Shown piece by piece: positions 35,186-43,810 of a stretch of 64,000 nucleotides of DNA (position 1 is its first letter; every line of letters starts with the position of its first letter). The position numbers and the translations under genes were made by a program. Location: assembly GCA_964445985.1 (NCBI GenBank), contig CAYUMU010000001.1:254632-318631 (forward strand). The letters are read 5' to 3'. A model generated the notes under the pieces. It saw nothing but the letters and a program-made list of their open reading frames with translations, was not told the origin of the DNA and did no database searches. Source of the stretch: CAYUMU01 sp964445985 (lineage in GTDB: Bacteria > Planctomycetota > Planctomycetia > Pirellulales > S012-138).

Positions 35186-37285
35186 TCAACGGCCAGGACG
35201 GTTGCCGCGGGTCACGTGTTCCTGGAGTGCCGCGGCAATTTCGCAGAAGACCTCCGACCAGTCCGCAGGCTGCCGCTGGCGGAAGATTCGCAGCGTGGGA
35301 TACCAAGGACAATCGCTTCGCTCCAGCAGCCAACGCCAGTCGGGCACGCGGCCCAAGGCAACCCAAACCGGCAGTCCCAGCGCTCCGGCGAGGTGAACCG
35401 TGGAAGTATCCGACGAAATCAAGAGATCGAGCTGCGTGAGAATCGCGGCCGTATCCATGAAGGTGCCCGTGGACTGATCGATATCGTCGCCGAGCTGGGC
35501 GACCGAAAACCGCCCGGCCAGGCGGGAAAGTTGCTCTTCTCCGGGACCTTTCTGCAATGCGATCAATTGCACGCCGGGCACGCGAGCCAACGGCTCAAAT
35601 TCCACCAAGGGGATTGATCGAACGCCGTCGCGCAAGAAGGTCGGGCTGCCTTGCCACACGATGCCCACCCGAAATCCCGCCAAGGGGGACAAAGCCTCGC
35701 GCCACTTCTCCACGAGTCGCGGTTGCGCGGCAAGGTAGGGCACCTGCCGCGGGATCGACGCTGCGGTGGCGCCCAAAATGGCCGGCAAACTCAGCAGGGC
35801 GCACTGAACGTCGAAGGGCGGCAACATTTGGCCGCGCGGAATCCACTGGTCAACTCCTGGAACCGATTGCATCAGGGGGATCAGCCGCGGCTGGCACTCC
35901 ACGAGCACCTGCCCTCCGCGCTCCTTCACCAGCCGTGCATAGCGAATGAATTGAAACGTGTCGCCAAAGCCCTGCTCGGTGTAGAGTAAAATGGTACGGC
36001 CTGCGAGAGGACTGCCGTCCCAAACGGGCTCGGTATACGTTCGACGCGCGTGGCTGGCGTTGTCCATTCCCCAGCGAGATTCGTAGTTCCGCCAACCGGC
36101 GGCATAGTTGCCTTGCAGGAGCTGCACCGCGCCCAATTCAAACCGGGGTTCGGCATATTGAGGATCGTATTCCATGGCGCGCTCGAATGCGGCGGCCGCC
36201 TCCGCGAAGTTGCCCAGTTCGAAATGCACCTTCCCCAGGTTGTATTCGGCTTTGGCATAGCGAGGACGCAGCGTGATGGCTCGCTGGTAGCAAGCCTGGG
36301 CTTCGCCATATCGGAACAGCCCCAAGTAGGCGTTTCCTAGATTATTGTGACCTTCGGCCAGCCGGGGACGAAGGTCCACAAACTTGAGCAAGCACCTCAG
36401 CGCCTCTTCCCGGCGTCCCATGCTATTGAGCAACGTGCCCAGGTTGCCGAGCGCCGAACTCATGTTGGGCCGCAGTTGTAAGGCCGCCTGAAGTGACTGC
36501 ACCGCCTCGGCATTGCGGCCCCAGCGCTGCAGCACCAGGGCCAGTTGCTCGTGGGCTTCCGCAAACCGCGGCTGCAATTGCAACACGTGGCGGAGCATCG
36601 TGAACGCTTCCGGCAGTTTCGCCTGCTGCCACAAGATGTCGGCCAGGTGAAAATAGGCTTTGACGTAGTCGGGCCGCAAGGCGATGGCGCTTCGCAGGCA
36701 GGCGGCGGCCTCCTCCAGCTCGCCATTCAGCCGTAGCGAGTTGCCCAGGTTGTGGTGCAGCTCGGGCCGCCGCGGCTCGAGTGCGAGCGCGGCCCGATTG
36801 GCCTCGATGGCCTCTGTTCGCTGGCCCAAGCGCAGTAGCGCCGAGGCCTGCGAGTTGATCACCGCCACATCGTTGGGCCGAATTTCGCGGATCGCCTGAT
36901 ATTCCAGGGCGGCTTCTTGCCAGGCTCCGCGGCGTTCGCACAGTTCGGCCAGCTTGAACCGGGAGGGGGTGTGCTCGCGGTCCTGGCCGATCGCCTGCCG
37001 GAAAGACTGTTCGGCCTCGGCCCAATGCTGCAGCTCGCTTAAGGCCAGGCCGTGATGATGCCAGTAAGCCGAGTTGCCCGGATCGATTTCGGCCGCCCGC
37101 TGCCATGATTCGGCGGCCGGCGCCAACTGTCGCTGTTTAAGCTGCAGCAGGCCCAACTCGTGCCAGCGGGCCGCATCTTGAGGAGCCTCCCGCAGCCAGT
37201 CTTGGAGCGAGGAAATGGCATCGTTCAACCTTCCGGCGCTAGCCAATTGACGGGCGCGAGCGACCAGGTCCTGTAACTCGGCCAT
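35186..37285 (-). CDS. TPR-repeat protein with C-terminal glycosyltransferase-like domain
   Basis: A 699-residue protein. About residues 5-400 consist of roughly eleven 34-residue tetratricopeptide repeats (consensus pieces: AWxxLGxxL, LRPxYxxAxxNLG, FERALxYDPQYAEPRFELG). The C-terminal ~290 residues match the GT-B type domain often fused to TPRs in O-glycosylation-like proteins: GRTILLYTEQGFGDTFQFIRYARL, VGIVWQGSPTF, and ISSDTSTVHLAGALGLPVWVALG. The start at 37285 (MAELQDLV) is chosen over 37300. Probably transfers sugar to a protein or polymer; donor and acceptor are unknown. Confidence 0.85.
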   Translation of the reverse strand: MAELQDLVARARQLASAGRLNDAISSLQDWLREAPQDAARWHELGLLQLKQRQLAPAAESWQRAAEIDPGNSAYWHHHGLALSELQHWAEAEQSFRQAIGQDREHTPSRFKLAELCERRGAWQEAALEYQAIREIRPNDVAVINSQASALLRLGQRTEAIEANRAALALEPRRPELHHNLGNSLRLNGELEEAAACLRSAIALRPDYVKAYFHLADILWQQAKLPEAFTMLRHVLQLQPRFAEAHEQLALVLQRWGRNAEAVQSLQAALQLRPNMSSALGNLGTLLNSMGRREEALRCLLKFVDLRPRLAEGHNNLGNAYLGLFRYGEAQACYQRAITLRPRYAKAEYNLGKVHFELGNFAEAAAAFERAMEYDPQYAEPRFELGAVQLLQGNYAAGWRNYESRWGMDNASHARRTYTEPVWDGSPLAGRTILLYTEQGFGDTFQFIRYARLVKERGGQVLVECQPRLIPLMQSVPGVDQWIPRGQMLPPFDVQCALLSLPAILGATAASIPRQVPYLAAQPRLVEKWREALSPLAGFRVGIVWQGSPTFLRDGVRSIPLVEFEPLARVPGVQLIALQKGPGEEQLSRLAGRFSVAQLGDDIDQSTGTFMDTAAILTQLDLLISSDTSTVHLAGALGLPVWVALGRVPDWRWLLERSDCPWYPTLRIFRQRQPADWSEVFCEIAAALQEHVTRGNRPGR

Positions 37286-37330
37286 GCACTCAAACCGCAA
37301 GCAGAGGGAGAATGGAAGAGCACCCTAAAG

Positions 37331-37360
37331 CAACTACAGCCCACATATCAGCCACGTCAA
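37331..37360 (-). promoter_or_regulatory. possible promoter of the TPR-glycosyltransferase gene
   Basis: On the minus strand TTGACG (37360-37355) and TAGTTG (37336-37331) are 18 bases apart, 46 bases upstream of the start. The -10 box is weak. Confidence 0.3.
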
Positions 37361-37490
37361 TTTCAGGTTGTAGTCTATTTACCCCGCTTCGGTGCCGCTA
37401 GCTCCAGGTTGGAAATGCGCGGATGTTCGCTCTCATGAGGACCCCCTGGCGTGGGAGCGGCGGTGTTCGCTTTGAGCCGTGGCGCGGGCT

Positions 37491-37976
37491 TCAGTAGGCA
37501 ATTTTGTCTGGCTTGGCGTGGTAGGCTTTCCAGACTTCCACCGCTTCTGCCCTCAACATTTGGTGGGAGCGGATCTGTCGGTCGGCGGGTGGCAGGGCCA
37601 GTTCGCGATAGATGAACGAGTCGTCGAAGTTGCCATACTGCAGGGCGTCTTCCACGGTGGCCGCGTAATAGATGGTTTCCAGTCCGGCCCAGTAACAGGC
37701 GGCCAGGCACATGGGGCACGGCTCGCCGGCCGTGTACAGTGCGCAACCGGTGAGCTTGAATGATTGCAGCGTTACGCTGGCGAGGCGAATGGCTTCCATT
37801 TCGGCATGCCAGGTGGGGTCGTGGCTGGCGACCACGCGGTTCATGCCTTCGGCTACCAGCTGGCCATCTTTGGCGATCACCGCGCCGAAGACTCCGCCGG
37901 TGGAATACTCCAGAGCGGCCCGCCGCGACAACTCGATGGCGCGGCGAATAAAACTTGCGTGATCGGTTTCCGCCAT
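37491..37976 (-). CDS. guanine-deaminase-like nucleoside/base deaminase
   Basis: A 161-residue zinc deaminase of the CDA/TadA-GuaD fold. The zinc and catalytic motif is WHAEMEAIRLA (His-Ala-Glu) with EPCPMCLAA further on. GNFDDSFIYRELALP and the C-terminal EVWKAYHAKPDKIAY recall GuaD-type guanine deaminases. ATG 37976 places ASFIRRAIELSRRAALE at the N-terminus; the frame opens at 38018. It is a likely purine salvage enzyme, but cytosine or tRNA-adenosine substrates are not excluded. The 205 bases up to the TPR gene start (37285) hold only the possible promoter. Confidence 0.85.
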   Translation of the reverse strand: MAETDHASFIRRAIELSRRAALEYSTGGVFGAVIAKDGQLVAEGMNRVVASHDPTWHAEMEAIRLASVTLQSFKLTGCALYTAGEPCPMCLAACYWAGLETIYYAATVEDALQYGNFDDSFIYRELALPPADRQIRSHQMLRAEAVEVWKAYHAKPDKIAY

Positions 37977-38239
37977 CGCTTGTCCTGACACAAATAGGGG
38001 GCTGTTCACTGGCCGCACGGCCTCTGCATTGTAAGGCCCGCGCAGTGGAGTGTAAGACCCGCCATGGCTCGAATGATTCCGCCACGGTTCTCGGGGAACA
38101 ACCCGCCGGGCCCAGGCAGGGCCTCCACCGGCGTTGCTCGGGTACTCCAGCGCGTCAAGCGATTAAGAATTCGAGGAGAGTTCGCCACCTGGACCTTCCT
38201 GCCGGGCCGCCGCGGTCGGCCGTTGCCCCAGTCGCCCCC

Positions 38240-39349
38240 CTACATCAGATCGCGGCGGCGATAGTAGCGGACCTGGATCGGGTGCCGCCGTGGATAGAAA
38301 TCACGAATTTGCGACAGGTGCATGAACATCCAAGGCCGCGACATCGTGGGGCCATTCTTGGTAAACACCACGTCGTCGGCCAGGTGAATGGCCGAATGAA
38401 ACACTTCACCCGATTCGCTGCACAGCAATACCAGATCGCCAAATTGCATATCGAAATAGATACGATGAAAGTCGGACTCGATCGTGCGGACGACATTATT
38501 CAGATCCAGATAGCTGTCACTAGGAATCTCATTAAAGAAATTCAATGATGTCCAGTGACAATCTCTCGCTAGATCGTTCGTGCCGCGAGGTGGGCTGGGA
38601 TAGGTGTAGAGCAGCCGGCGGGCAAAAGGCGGCAACAGATGCACCGCATCAATAGTCTGCCCTTCCCGAAAACGGGCCAGCGATTCCAGAATGGGGCGAA
38701 TATCCTTATTCCGCCGCCCGCGCCCCCAATAGCCAATCACCTGTTCCATATTCGAGTCGGGTCGAATATGAAGTTTGACGAGCATGGTCACTTCGCGCGA
38801 GAGCGCCTTGACCAGACTAATCCGTTCGGCTCGATCGGAAATCTGAGGCATCACGGCGTGTAAGTCCGCAAAAAACTGAAATGAACCATGCAAAAAGATA
38901 TAGGGTAGCACCCGTTCAATGGTCGAGTCTTTCAGCCCGGCGTCCTCCAGCCACTCGGAGGCCGACTCGCCGCAAAACCGGAATGCATTGGAATGCGGGC
39001 TATTGATCGGCGAGGCCGCCAGCCAGGTATAGATAATTTTTCGGGCCTCAGGCTCCAAAGCGCGAATGAACTCCATGCCAGGCGCGCACTGGCAACCGCC
39101 GAGGTTGTCGAACTCCAAGGTGCCGAGCAGGCGGTTGCGCTCCGCGGGGGAAATTCCCGCCTGGCTGAGAACTGCCTCGAGTTGCGACGCATCCGCAGCG
39201 GCGAGATGCCACTGGGTGGAATCGGTGCCCCCCATGACGTCGGACACAAACTCCAAAGGCGGGGCAATCACGATCTTCACATACTCCAACTCGCCCCACT
39301 GACCCACCACGTGATTGGCCCGGGTGGCGAGGATGGTCTCGAGGGACAT
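38240..39349 (-). CDS. unknown protein with NlpC/P60-like C-terminal domain
   Basis: A 369-residue protein that I do not recognise as a whole. No signal peptide or membrane segment. The C-terminal ~120 residues look like a papain-like NlpC/P60 fold: DCHWTSLNFFNE (Cys264), FGDLVLLCSESGEVFHSAIHLADD (His318, His322) and WMFMHLSQIRDFYP. In that family a DCSG-like Cys block and a GDLV...HVGIYLG block hold the catalytic Cys and His. The N-terminal 250 residues contain CQCAP (about 87) and mostly helices. It could be a peptidoglycan or amide hydrolase, or an acyltransferase like LRAT proteins. It lies near the radical SAM gene, which is divergently oriented. Confidence 0.55.
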   Translation of the reverse strand: MSLETILATRANHVVGQWGELEYVKIVIAPPLEFVSDVMGGTDSTQWHLAAADASQLEAVLSQAGISPAERNRLLGTLEFDNLGGCQCAPGMEFIRALEPEARKIIYTWLAASPINSPHSNAFRFCGESASEWLEDAGLKDSTIERVLPYIFLHGSFQFFADLHAVMPQISDRAERISLVKALSREVTMLVKLHIRPDSNMEQVIGYWGRGRRNKDIRPILESLARFREGQTIDAVHLLPPFARRLLYTYPSPPRGTNDLARDCHWTSLNFFNEIPSDSYLDLNNVVRTIESDFHRIYFDMQFGDLVLLCSESGEVFHSAIHLADDVVFTKNGPTMSRPWMFMHLSQIRDFYPRRHPIQVRYYRRRDLM

Positions 39350-39965
39350 CGGAAATTCTCGGAGCTTTCAGTGTACACATGCGCACCTCTAGCGCTATGC
39401 GCTAGCTCAGGCGGGCACGATCCACACTCTGGGGGGGAATGATCAAAACAGAAGCAGCGGCGGGGATGGTCCCCCCCTCCATTCCGGGCAATTTGGCCCG
39501 ATCGATCTTGGAAGTACGCCTCCACGGTGGTGGGATACGAGCCTCCTGGGAGGAGGGCGGATCCTTCCCGAAAGCCGGGCGCAGGTGGGACCTCCGCTAG
39601 ATTATGGCAGAAATTAATAGGAAACAAGAAGCTGGCAATGAAATTTCTGTCATGGCTTGGTGCGCCAAGACCTTTCCTCAAGAGCGGCCCGTTCACCCTG
39701 GAGACTTTGTGTCTGGGGAGGGACCAGGTCACCCTTCAGCTTGCGGCCCCGGGCGATGAAGCATCGTGGATGGCGTGATTCTTGCCTCCCGCGGCGATTT
39801 CCCGCGCGGACCAAAATCCAATCAAGTTCGGCCGTTTTTCCTTGAATCGGTTCACCCCCCAATCTCGTGCCTGTCTCAAGTCGAGGTTGCGGGAGCTGAG
39901 CGTGCTGAACTATCTTGTCGGATACACGGCCCTCCCCCCTCGAGCGCAGGACAAGGCAGCACCGC
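39350..39965. other. 616-bp divergent intergenic region
   Basis: This is the longest non-coding gap in the window. It contains a small perfect hairpin, CTAGCGC-TAT-GCGCTAG at 39389-39405. Frames on both strands lack coding character. No well-spaced promoter boxes were identified. The length would accommodate promoters for both flanking genes, or an undetected small RNA. Confidence 0.45.
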
Positions 39966-41492
39966 ATGCGGCAACTCGATGTTTTACTGGTTCACCCAGG
40001 CGCGGCTGAGGTGCTGTACCAGGGCCTCAGCGGTCGGCATTCGGCCATCGAGCCGCCGACTTGGGCTCTGCTGCTTGCCCAAAGCTGTCGCGCGCGGGGT
40101 TTCGGACCCGCCATTTTGGATTGCGATGCCGAGCGCTTGGGCTATGCCGAGGCCGTGCAGCGTATCCGCGACGCGAACCCTCGACTGGTGTGCTTCGTGG
40201 TGTATGGTCAAAACCCTAACGCCGGCACCACCAAAATGACGGGGGCGATGGGGCTCGCCCATGCCCTGCGTGAGGCGTATCCCGAGTATCCCATCGCCTT
40301 TGTGGGCAGCCACGTTAGCGCTCTGCCCTGGGAAGTGCTGGCGTTCTCATCCGTGGACTTCGTGCTGCTCAACGAAGGCGTTTACGCCCTGCGCCATTTG
40401 CTCGCCACCGACCTGAAGTCCGACTTGAAAAGCGTGCGTGGCATCGGCTGGAAAGATGGCGGACTACCGCGGATCAATTCGCCCGAACGCGTGGTCCCCA
40501 CGGAGCGGATGGACCAGGATCTGCCCGGCTATGCCTGGGATCTGCTGCCCCGCAAGCAGCATCCCCTCGATATGTATCGCTCCTGCAACTGGCACGCCAA
40601 CTTTCATGAAGAGCTGCGCACGCCCTACGCTGCGATCCACACCAGTTTGGGGTGCCGGTTCAAATGTGATTTTTGCATGATCAATATCGTGAACCGAACC
40701 AATCCCGCGGAGGGCATCTCGGCGGCCGATTCGGCCATGATGCGTTTTTGGAGCCCCGAATTTGTGTTGCAGCAATTTGATGAGCTCGTAAAGCTCGGGG
40801 TGAGCACGATTCGCATTAGCGATGAAATGTTTTTTCTCGACAAGCGTTACTATGAACCGCTTGTTAATGGCCTGGCTCAGCGAGATTATGGCGGCGACCT
40901 GCTGATGTGGGCCTACGCGCGCGTCGACACGGTTCGGCCAAAGTTCCTGGAGCAATTTCGCAAGGCCGGCATTCACTGGCTGGCTTTGGGCATTGAATCG
41001 AGCGACAAGGCCATTCGACGGGAAATCACCAAGGGAACCTTTGAAGAAACCGATATCAAAGGGGTTTGTCAAGAAATTCGAGATGAAGGTCTCAGTGTCA
41101 TTGGCAACTATATCTTTGGCCTGCCCGACGATACCGTAGAAACCATGTCGCGCAATCTGGAGAATGCGCTGGATATGGAAATGGAAATGGCCAATATGTA
41201 TCCGTGCTTCGCGCTGCCGGGCAGTCCCCTCTATTATGAGGCCGCGCGGCAGGGATGGCCGCTGCCCAACTCGTTCGAGGCCTGGTCATTCCATAGCTAT
41301 GAGTGCCAGCCGCTGCCCACCAAGCATGTCTCGGCGGCGGAAGTGCTGGCGTTTCGCGACCGTGCCTGGAAACAATACTTCACACGGCCGGACTACTTCC
41401 AACTGATTGAAAATCGGTTTGGGACGTCCGCCCGCAACTATATCGAAGATTTAACCAAGGTGCCGCTGCGGCGAAAGCTGCTGGGCGATTGA
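39966..41492 (+). CDS. B12-binding-like radical SAM protein
   Basis: A 508-residue radical SAM enzyme. The N-terminal ~190 residues form a Rossmann-like domain resembling B12-binding domains, but without the DxHxxG motif that coordinates cobalt (HPGAAEVLYQ and GSHVSALPWEV instead), so cobalamin binding is doubtful. The radical SAM cluster is CRFKCDFC (Cys230, Cys234, Cys237). GIESSDKAIRREI and GNYIFGLPDDTVETM are family features of the Elp3/BchE-like group. ATG 39966 is chosen over an upstream in-frame start at 39915. These enzymes often modify lipids, hopanoids, phosphonates or peptides. The neighbourhood suggests envelope or polysaccharide-related modification; that is inference. Confidence 0.82.
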   Translation: MRQLDVLLVHPGAAEVLYQGLSGRHSAIEPPTWALLLAQSCRARGFGPAILDCDAERLGYAEAVQRIRDANPRLVCFVVYGQNPNAGTTKMTGAMGLAHALREAYPEYPIAFVGSHVSALPWEVLAFSSVDFVLLNEGVYALRHLLATDLKSDLKSVRGIGWKDGGLPRINSPERVVPTERMDQDLPGYAWDLLPRKQHPLDMYRSCNWHANFHEELRTPYAAIHTSLGCRFKCDFCMINIVNRTNPAEGISAADSAMMRFWSPEFVLQQFDELVKLGVSTIRISDEMFFLDKRYYEPLVNGLAQRDYGGDLLMWAYARVDTVRPKFLEQFRKAGIHWLALGIESSDKAIRREITKGTFEETDIKGVCQEIRDEGLSVIGNYIFGLPDDTVETMSRNLENALDMEMEMANMYPCFALPGSPLYYEAARQGWPLPNSFEAWSFHSYECQPLPTKHVSAAEVLAFRDRAWKQYFTRPDYFQLIENRFGTSARNYIEDLTKVPLRRKLLGD

Positions 41493-41691
41493 AGCGCGCG
41501 ACGAGACCACGTCCGCGGTGGAGCTAATTCTGGGGGTGGCGAGGGCGGCCTGCCTGGCGACTCCCCTGGATCGAGACGAATAGCGCTTCGCCGAGAATTC
41601 TGCTTCAATGGCAGGGGGCGCTGATGGTCGTCGATGGTATAAATGGCAACCGTAGCGTAGGCCACGATGATTCAGGGCGCGGGGAGCACAC

Positions 41692-43695
41692 ATGGGCAAT
41701 CCAGCAGAAGAAGTGAGTCGGCTTGCAAACCTGATTCGGTATCACGATCGCAGGTATTATGTCGACGCGGCGCCCGAAATCAGCGATTTGGAATACGATC
41801 AATTGCTGAAGCAACTCCAGGAGTTGGAGGCTGCGCATCCCGAATTGCTCGATCCCGATAGCCCCACCCAACGAATCGGCGATCAATCGGTCAGCGATCT
41901 GGAGCCCATCGAGCATCGCATCCCCATGTTGTCGATCGACAACACCTACAACGTCGAGGAATTGCGCCAGTTTGGCAATCGCGTGGCCAAGTTGCTGCCC
42001 GACCAGCCGATCGAGTGGGTGGTGGAGCTGAAAATCGACGGCGTGGCGGCGGCCGTCACCTATGAAGGCGGGCGATTGCGTCACGCTGCCACCCGCGGAA
42101 ATGGCCGCATCGGCGACGATGTGACCCACAACATGCGCACCGTGACAGGCGTTCCTTTGCGGTTGAGTGGGAATCCCCCCGAGCTGATTGAAGTGCGGGG
42201 CGAAGTCTACATGACCAACAGCCAACTGGTCCGCCTCAACGAGCAGCAATCGGAACGGGGCTTGCCGCCGTATCCCAATACCCGCAACCTCACGGCCGGC
42301 ACGATCCGGGTGAAGGACCCCAAAGAGTGCGCCAGCCGCGGACTGAGGTTTTACGCGCACGGCATGGGCGATAGTCAGGGGCTCCATGTCGAAACCCATA
42401 TGGAGTTTCTCGCCTTGCTCGCCGAGTGGGGCCTGGCGGCCACCCCGCGCGTGCGGGTATTGCCTGATATGGAAGCCGTGATCGAGCACTGCCAAAACCT
42501 CATTGGCGAATTGCACGATCTCGATTTCGAAGTCGATGGCCTGGTGGTCAAGGCCAATCGTTTGGACCAGCGGGCCAGACTGGGCAACACCACCAAAAGC
42601 CCTCGCTGGCTGGTGGCCTATAAGTTCGAAAAATATGAAGGCATCACCCGGGTGAACCACATCGAGGTCAATGTGGGCAAGACGGGCGCCGTGACCCCGG
42701 TGGCCATTCTGGAGCCGCTACAGTTGGCCCAAACCACGGTCAGCCGGGCCAGTCTTCACAATTTTGACGAGGTGGAACGCAAGGACGTGCGCGTGGGCGA
42801 TACCGTGGTGGTGGAAAAGGCAGGCAAGATCATCCCGCATATTGTTCGCGTGGAAAAGCACGAACGAAAAGGCGAACCGGCCAGGTTCCAGCCCCCACAA
42901 AACTGCCCCGAGTGCGAAACCGCCCTGGTTAAAGATGAAAAGGGGGTCTACCTGCGTTGCCCCAATGTCTACTGCCCGGCACGGGTGCGAGAGCGATTGC
43001 GGTATTTTGCCACCCGCAATGCCATGGATATTGAAGGCTTGGGCGAAAAACTGATCGCCCAACTCGCCGCCTCGGGCCTGGTCAAGTCGTTTGGCGATCT
43101 GTACCGGCTCACCCTCGAACAGCTAACCGGGTTGGAGCGCATGGGCAAGCGATCCGGCGAAAGCCTGCTCGCCCAGATTCAAGCCAGCAAAGATCGGGGG
43201 CTCGCCCGGTTGCTGAATGCCCTCTCCATTCCGCATGTGGGCCAGCGCGTGGCACAGGTGTTGGCCGACGAATTTCGCGATCTGGATGCCCTGATTGCGG
43301 CCGATGTTGAAACCCTGAGCGGCACGCACGAAATCGGCCCCATTATCGCCCACAGCGTATACGAATATCTGCACGGTGACCACGGCCAGGAAACGGTCAA
43401 CGATCTCCGCGGCCAAGGCGTGGTTGTGGAAGCGCTCGCCGACGCCCGCCGCGGCGCCGCCAGCGATAAGTTCGCCGGCAAAACCTTTGTCGTTACCGGG
43501 GCGCTGACCAAATACACCCGCGACGAAATCCACGAACTGATCACCGCCCACGGCGGCCGCCCCGGTTCGAGTGTTTCGTCCAAGACCGACTACCTGGTGG
43601 CGGGCGAAAAGGCAGGCAGCAAGCTCGCCAAAGCCACCAAATTGGGTATCGCGGTGCTCACGGAAGATGAGTTTGAACAGTTGCTGCCGTCGTGA
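41692..43695 (+). CDS. ligA: NAD-dependent DNA ligase
   Basis: This essential ligase seals nicks during replication and repair using NAD+. The 667 residues and domain order are standard: Ia domain (HDRRYYVDAAPEISDLEYDQL), adenylation domain with Lys114 in ELKIDGVAAAV and EVRGEVYM, OB fold, C4 zinc finger (CPEC...CPNVYC, about residues 406-429), helix-hairpin-helix region (IPHVGQRVAQVL) and a C-terminal BRCT domain (AGKTFVVTGALTKYTRDE). GGGGAG precedes the ATG by six bases. Confidence 0.97.
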   Translation: MGNPAEEVSRLANLIRYHDRRYYVDAAPEISDLEYDQLLKQLQELEAAHPELLDPDSPTQRIGDQSVSDLEPIEHRIPMLSIDNTYNVEELRQFGNRVAKLLPDQPIEWVVELKIDGVAAAVTYEGGRLRHAATRGNGRIGDDVTHNMRTVTGVPLRLSGNPPELIEVRGEVYMTNSQLVRLNEQQSERGLPPYPNTRNLTAGTIRVKDPKECASRGLRFYAHGMGDSQGLHVETHMEFLALLAEWGLAATPRVRVLPDMEAVIEHCQNLIGELHDLDFEVDGLVVKANRLDQRARLGNTTKSPRWLVAYKFEKYEGITRVNHIEVNVGKTGAVTPVAILEPLQLAQTTVSRASLHNFDEVERKDVRVGDTVVVEKAGKIIPHIVRVEKHERKGEPARFQPPQNCPECETALVKDEKGVYLRCPNVYCPARVRERLRYFATRNAMDIEGLGEKLIAQLAASGLVKSFGDLYRLTLEQLTGLERMGKRSGESLLAQIQASKDRGLARLLNALSIPHVGQRVAQVLADEFRDLDALIAADVETLSGTHEIGPIIAHSVYEYLHGDHGQETVNDLRGQGVVVEALADARRGAASDKFAGKTFVVTGALTKYTRDEIHELITAHGGRPGSSVSSKTDYLVAGEKAGSKLAKATKLGIAVLTEDEFEQLLPS

Positions 43696-43810
43696 ACCGC
43701 CGACAACCGGTTGCCGCCCGCCGCGAGCCAAACATCGAACGCCGCTGGCCGAGACCGGCCGTTCACCAGGTCGGCCCGGCCACGGCGAATTTGCCTCGCT
43801 CGCGGAACGA

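Noticed and set aside
39277..39967. Small genes in the 616-base gap
   Set aside because: Several frames of 80-150 codons on both strands overlap each other and none has a ribosome site or protein-like composition.
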